Assembly (NCBI GenBank): GCA_037962975.1
Contig: CM075675.1
Coordinates: 1,250,001 to 1,314,000, forward strand
DNA from: Clitoria ternatea
Lineage: Eukaryota; Streptophyta; Magnoliopsida; Fabales; Fabaceae
DNA length: 64,000 nucleotides
Reading direction: 5' to 3'
Position numbers and translations under genes: made by a program
Shown here: one piece after another, positions 58,987 through 64,000 of the stretch
Numbering within the stretch: position 1 is the first letter of the stretch
Layout of the letters: every line of letters starts with the position of its first letter
Notes under the pieces: generated by a model
Told to the model about the DNA's origin: nothing
Seen by the model: the letters and a program-made list of their open reading frames with translations, nothing else
Database searches by the model: none

Positions 58987-61900
58987 TGTCGCGACCGGGG
59001 TCCCGGCGCGCGACGCGGACTGGTTAAAGACAAATAAAAGAAAATTGAAAACTGCATTGAAGTGAGGCTCTTGAGAAGCCTAAAAAATAAAGGGTTCAAG
59101 GAGTCGCCACCAATATTTATTAAGGAAAATATTAGGAAAACCTTTAAATAGCACTGGTTTTTTTTAAAAAAAATGAGATTCTGTTTAGTCCGGGAGTCGA
59201 ATTACAGGAGGGGAAGGTATTAGCACCCCACACTGTCCGTAAAAAACGGTTACCCAAATTGATCATGCATAATTTAAAAAATGATTATCAAATATTTCAT
59301 CCTTCATGAAACAATCATAAATAATATACACAATAAAAAAAATATAAATATGAATAAAACAAAGATAGTAAAAAAAAATACATCTCCTAAGTTTGTTGTT
59401 TTTTAGTTCTAAGAAAATAAATAAACAAATGATTAAAAGACCATAAAAGTAAAAAGATAAAAAAACAATAAGACGTCTTGTCTTACTTATTTTCTAGTAA
59501 AAAAAAATTGATTTTTATTGAGAAATATAAAGTTTAAAACAAATAAATAAACAAATAAATAAAAATAAGAGAAAAAAAAATAGAATTAAACACATCAACA
59601 TGAAGATAAAGAAATATAATACACTTAATTAATTAAAATTGACAAGGAATATTATTTAATTATCTTTTAGAAAAAATAAGATTAATAAGATGTCTTATCT
59701 AAATTAATCTCATCTTAAATTTAAGAGAAAAATGGATGAATAAATAACACACTATTTATTAGTCTTGATTTTTTATTTTTTTATGAAAATAATTTCTTCT
59801 TAATTATTAAAAGGTTACTAAGAGAAAATAATAGGAAATCATGACCATAATAAAAATGGATAATTATGTATATATATAACATATTTATAAACTATTAAAA
59901 TGGTCAAACGTAAATAAATAAATAGAAAGTGTAGAAAGATAAAAGCAAAAAGATAAATAACTAAAAATAAAAAGTATAGAGAATAAATAATAATAATAAA
60001 ATAAAAAAATAAAGGTAGAAAAAAATAAATGAAAAGTTCAAAAAATAAAAATAAAAATAAATAGACATAACAATAAATACATAAAAATAAAAGAGCAGAA
60101 AAAATAAATACATAAAATAAAGGGGCAGAAAAATAAATAATAAAAAATAAAGGAACAGAAAAGTAAATAACAAAAATAAAGCAGCAGAAAAGTAAATAAC
60201 AAAAATAAAGGGACAGGAAAGCAAATACATGAAAATAAAGGGGCAGAGATATAAATAACAAAAATAAAGGGGCAAAAATATAAATAACAAAAATAAAGGG
60301 GCAGAAATATAAATAACCAAAATAAAAGGGCTAAAAAGTAAATACATGGAAATAAAGGGGTAGAAATGTAAATGACAAAAATAAAGGGGTAGAAAAGTAA
60401 ATATATAAAAATAAAGGGTAGAAATGTAAATAACAAAAATAAAGGGGCAAAAATGTAAATAATCAAAATAAAGGGGCTAAAAAGTAAATACATGGAAATA
60501 AAGGGGCAGAAATGTAAATAACAAAAATAAAGGGGCAGAAAAGTAAATACATAAAAATAAAGGGGCAGAAATGTAAATAACAAAAATAAAGGGCAGAAAA
60601 GTAAATACATGAAAATAAATGGGCAGAAAAGTAAATAACAAAAATAAAGAGACGGGAAAGTAAATAAATAAAATAAAAGGGCATAAAAATAAATAAATAA
60701 AGATAAAAATGTAAAAAATAAAAAAAATGAACTAATAATTGCAGAAATATAAAGTGCGGATAAATAAAGTGCGGAAAAATAAATTAACAATAATAAAAGT
60801 GCAGAAAAGTAAATAAAGAGGAATAAAAGTATAAAATAAATAAATAAATAAATAAATAAGGAAAAATAAAGGTACAAATAAATAAATAAAGATGGAGATG
60901 CATAAAAATAAATAAACAGATAAATAACTGCAGAAAAATAAAGTGCAGGAAAATAAAGTGCTTGAATATAAATAAAGAAAAATAAAAGTGCAGAAAAATA
61001 AATAACAATTAAATAAGACGAATAAATAAATATAAATAAACAACTTTGTATTAATAAAAAATACCTTGGTACAAGATCAATTACAGAGAAACTAGAACGG
61101 AAGTCGGGAAATCAATTTTGTGTAGATTTCCTTTGCTTTTGGCTTTGTTTGGACTTGATTTGAAAGTATTTGGATACCGGTTACAACACTTGGACAGTAT
61201 TTTAGCTCACAAAAACTCACATACTAAAACAAACAAGAGTGGTGCACTCATTTTCCTAACTAGAATTACACAAAGAAATTTATGAAAACCCAAACTTCTA
61301 AAAATTCTCACAAAAATTTATCACTCTTTCCCCTCTTTTTTCTCTTCTTCCTCCAAAATGCCTCAATATCACCTTCTATTTATAGAAGAAAATTGGCATT
61401 GGATCCTCCCTAAAAGACATCACTTTCCTACTTTTCCAATTTGTCCAAATTCCATATCAATTTCCCCAATTTTCTCCAATTATCCAACCAAACCGGGGCC
61501 CACCACTAAAACCACCGTCACCTTCTTTTCTGATTTTTTCTTTTCTTTTTTTTTTTTTTTTAATTTTCGTTTTTTTTTTTAACTTTTTTTTTTTTTTTTG
61601 GACCTCTTTTTTTTTTTTTTTTTGGCCCATATCTCTCTTTTTTTTTGGCTCTTTTTTTTTATTTTGTTTTTTTGTTTGGGCCCTTTTTTTTCTCTCTTTT
61701 TTTTTTTTTTGGCCCTTTTTATTATTATTTTTTTATTATTTTCGTTTTTTTTTTTATTTTTATTATTATTTTTTTTTTTCTGATTTTTTTTTCTGATTTT
61801 TTTTTTTTTATTTTCGTTTTTTTTTTTAACCTTTTTTTTTGGGACCTTTTTTTTTTTTTTTGGGCCCATACCTCTCTTTTTTTTTTTTTTGGCTCTTTTT

Positions 61901-62854
61901 TTTTTATTTTGTTTTTTTTGTTTGGGCCCTTTTTATTTTTTTTTTTCGTTTTTTTTTTATTTTTATTATTATTTTTTTTCTGATTTTTTTTTTCTGATTT
62001 TTTTTTCTGATTTTTTTTTTTTTTGCCCATTTATTTTTTTTTGGCCTTTTATTTAAAGGTACAAATGGAAACATAAATTATTTATTACATATATGGAAAT
62101 ATATAAAATATCCAATAAATATAAATTACTACCCACACTATAAGGAGTAAAAAGGTAGTCGCAAAACATCGTCTTCCCTCCCTTATTCTTTCCTCTTGGC
62201 TTCGGCATCTATCAGCCATTGCTTGAGAGAAATGAAGAGAATTGATGAAATGAGAGGTGTGATAGGAAATGAAGAGGGATTGGGTATTTATAGAGATGGG
62301 GAAGGGTTACTATTCCAACGGTCACTATGCAATTTTAATATTATTTTTTTTAATATGATCCGGGATGGCAATCTGGACTGGGCAGGGTTCTAAGCACTGT
62401 ACCGCGTCACCAACGAGAACTGGTAAGTCATAACCGGGGTCTGAAATCATTGGTCAACTATAGACATTTCTCTTCACCTCGGTTAAATATTAAGCATTGG
62501 GGAATCTCCTGCAGGTGTACCTCCGGTGTGTCTTGAAGTTCAAGTACGGATTAACACATCAGGTGTACCTCCGGTGTGTCTTGAAGTTCAAGTATGGATT
62601 AACACATCAGTTTTAACCTTGAAGAACCTCGGATTCCCTTCGAACTGAGGTGTAAAATACCGTACTCCACTGAGGCTGTACGAGCTTAGAACTAATGAGG
62701 TAACACCGGTCATGAAACCGTGCTAGGACCCCGGTTAATGCAGTCGACATTGACTCCGGACTCTAGGACAAAAAACTCTTTTTTTTTCTTCTTTTTTTTT
62801 TCTTTTCTCTTTTTTTTTTTAATATATATCACCGGACAAAAATAGGTGTTCACA
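58987..62854 (-). repeat. Ogre 5' LTR (3868 bp)
   Basis: It has the same ends and internal layout as the LTR at 43591-47458: hairpin (58988-59014), A-rich array (59916-61046), T-rich tract (61535-62035), TATA boxes (near 61377 and at 62285-62292) and a tandem 46-bp duplication near 62513-62607. It differs from the 3' LTR by two substitutions and T-tract lengths. Confidence 0.95.
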
Positions 62855-62859
62855 GATGT

Positions 62860-62983
62860 CCCTATTTTAGAATGTGCCTCGTTAAAACCTTACTAGGAAA
62901 AACCCAGTGGGATAAAAACCTAGTGAAGGAAAAAGAGTACAACATTCTTTACAAAATAAATAAATGACTAAATATACAGATAT
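62860..62983 (-). other. Copia 3' untranslated region, split by Ogre
   Basis: On the minus strand this lies between the copia pol stop and the Ogre insertion. It carries the ACTAGGTTTTTATCCCACTGG and TAACGAGGCACAT words that I recall from this position in Tnt1-like elements. It continues across the Ogre insert into the polypurine tract at 43586-43577. Confidence 0.7.
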
Positions 62984-64000
62984 TTAATTCTCCCCCTCAT
63001 CAGAACACTTATGTAAGCATCGAAGACCAATCTTCTGTACTAGTTGCTCGAAAATTTTGGTTGGTAAGGATTTTGTGAAGATATCTGCTAGATTCTCACA
63101 TGATCGGACTTGTTGGACATTTATATCACCATTCTTTATAAGATCATGAGTAAAGAAAAATTTTGGTGAAATATGTTTTGTCTTATCTCCTTTAATATAA
63201 CCTTCCTTTAACTGAGAGATACAAGCTGCATTATCTTCACATAAGATTGTTGGTGGTAATTTTCCAGCATGCAAGCCACAAGTTTCTTGAATATGTTGAA
63301 TCATAGACCTCAACCAAACACATTCTCTACTTGCTTCATGTAATGCCAGAATTTCAGCATGATTAGATGATGTTGCTGTAATCGTTTGTTTTATGGATCT
63401 CCATGAAATTGCTGTACCACCACATGTAAACAAATAACCTGTTTGTGATCGACCATTATGAGGATCAGATAAATACCCCGCATCTACATAACCAATTAGG
63501 TTTGCCTTAGATATATATGGGAAAAATAAGCCCATGTCCGTTGTACCTCTAAGGTATCGGAATATGTGTTTAATCTCATTCCAATGCCTTTTGTGGGTAA
63601 AGAACTATGTCTTGCTAACAAATTGACAGCAAATGATATATCAGGTCGTGTATGACTAGCAAGATACATCAGTGCACCAATTGCACTGAGATATGGTACT
63701 TCAGGACTAAGTAGTTCTTCATTTTTCTCTTGAGGTCGAAAAAGATCTTTGCTTACTTCGAGTGACCTTACAACCATTGGACTGCTCAATGGGTGTGATT
63801 TGTCCATATAGAATCGCTTTAGCACCTTTTCAGTATAAGTCTTCTGGTGCATTAAGATTCCTTCCTTTAAATATTCTAATTGTAATTCGAGACAAAACTT
63901 TGTTTTTCCCAAGTCTTTCATCTCGAATTCCTTTTTTAAGCAATTTACAGCCTTTGAGAGCTCTTTAGGAGTCCCGATGATATTTAAATCATCCACATAA
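62984..64000 (-). pseudogene. Ty1/copia pol, RT end and RNase H (frameshifted, cut by window)
   Basis: The minus strand starts at the window edge with the RT YVDDLNIIG box and runs through the copia RT C-terminus (GALMYLASHTRPDISFAVN). It changes frame near 63585, probably through a lost base in an A run, and continues in another frame from 63535 with RNase H (ADIFTKSLP near the end) to the stop at 62984. The single shift separates RT from RNase H, so this copy is probably inactive. The rest of pol, gag and the 5' LTR lie to the right of the window. It belongs with the LTR at 43312-43576. Confidence 0.9.

Larger units (their letters stand above)
43591..62854 (-). mobile_element. Complete Ogre-type Ty3/gypsy retrotransposon (19,264 bp)
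   Basis: Perfect 5-bp duplications GATGT flank it (43586-43590 and 62855-62859). Both LTRs are 3868 bp with TG...CA ends. Inside, on the minus strand: primer-binding site, ORF1 (639 aa), gag-protease-G-patch, a predicted intron, RT-RNase H-second RNase H-integrase without chromodomain, an 80-bp tandem array, and a polypurine tract. The extra ORF1, very long LTRs, intron before RT and Tat-type second RNase H identify the Tat/Ogre lineage known from legumes. All ORFs are open, so this copy may be autonomous. It is inserted in the copia element. Confidence 0.95.

Overview
The window is nuclear DNA of a dicot plant, most likely a papilionoid legume. It has intron-rich genes with GT-AG splice sites, AT-rich intergenic DNA and dense nested LTR retrotransposons. 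The legume call rests mainly on a complete Ogre-type Ty3/gypsy element and its extra ORF1; the species cannot be fixed from sequence alone. There are no bacterial genes, rRNA genes, CRISPR arrays or convincing tRNA genes.

Three host genes are supported, each with exons that join in frame. (1) A NOL10/Enp2-like nucleolar WD40 protein on + (9936-18598, 16 exons, 695 aa). (2) A short type I inositol-polyphosphate 5-phosphatase on + (34656-38192, 7 exons, 396 aa). (3) An NAA40/NatD-like histone N-alpha-acetyltransferase on - (43308-40457, 7 exons, 271 aa), convergent with the phosphatase gene.

Layout: 1-9.5 kb is old transposon debris: a decayed Ty3/gypsy element on -, a solo LTR inside it with perfect target-site duplication, and a decayed ORF that may match the putative gypsy-type transposon domain. 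9.7-18.6 kb is the NOL10 gene; its largest intron holds one MITE-like element nested in another. 18.6-24.5 kb is AT-rich intergenic DNA. 24.5-31.3 kb is LTR-like DNA carrying two further solo LTRs (740 bp with perfect duplication; about 2.85 kb with near-perfect duplication). 34.4-38.2 kb is the phosphatase gene and 40.4-43.3 kb the NAA40 gene.

From 43.3 kb to the right edge lies a Ty1/copia element on -, whose 265-bp 3' LTR ends three bases before the NAA40 start codon. A 19.26-kb Ogre element (43591-62854, duplication GATGT) is inserted in that copia element. The Ogre copy looks complete: 3868-bp LTRs that appear identical except for two substitutions and T-tract lengths, a primer-binding site, ORF1, gag-protease-G-patch, a 171-bp intron, RT-RNase H-second RNase H-integrase, an 80-bp tandem array and a polypurine tract.

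The most interesting points are the copia LTR as apparent promoter and 5' leader of NAA40, the young intact Ogre element and its predicted intron, and several unexplained repeat motifs in the solo LTRs.
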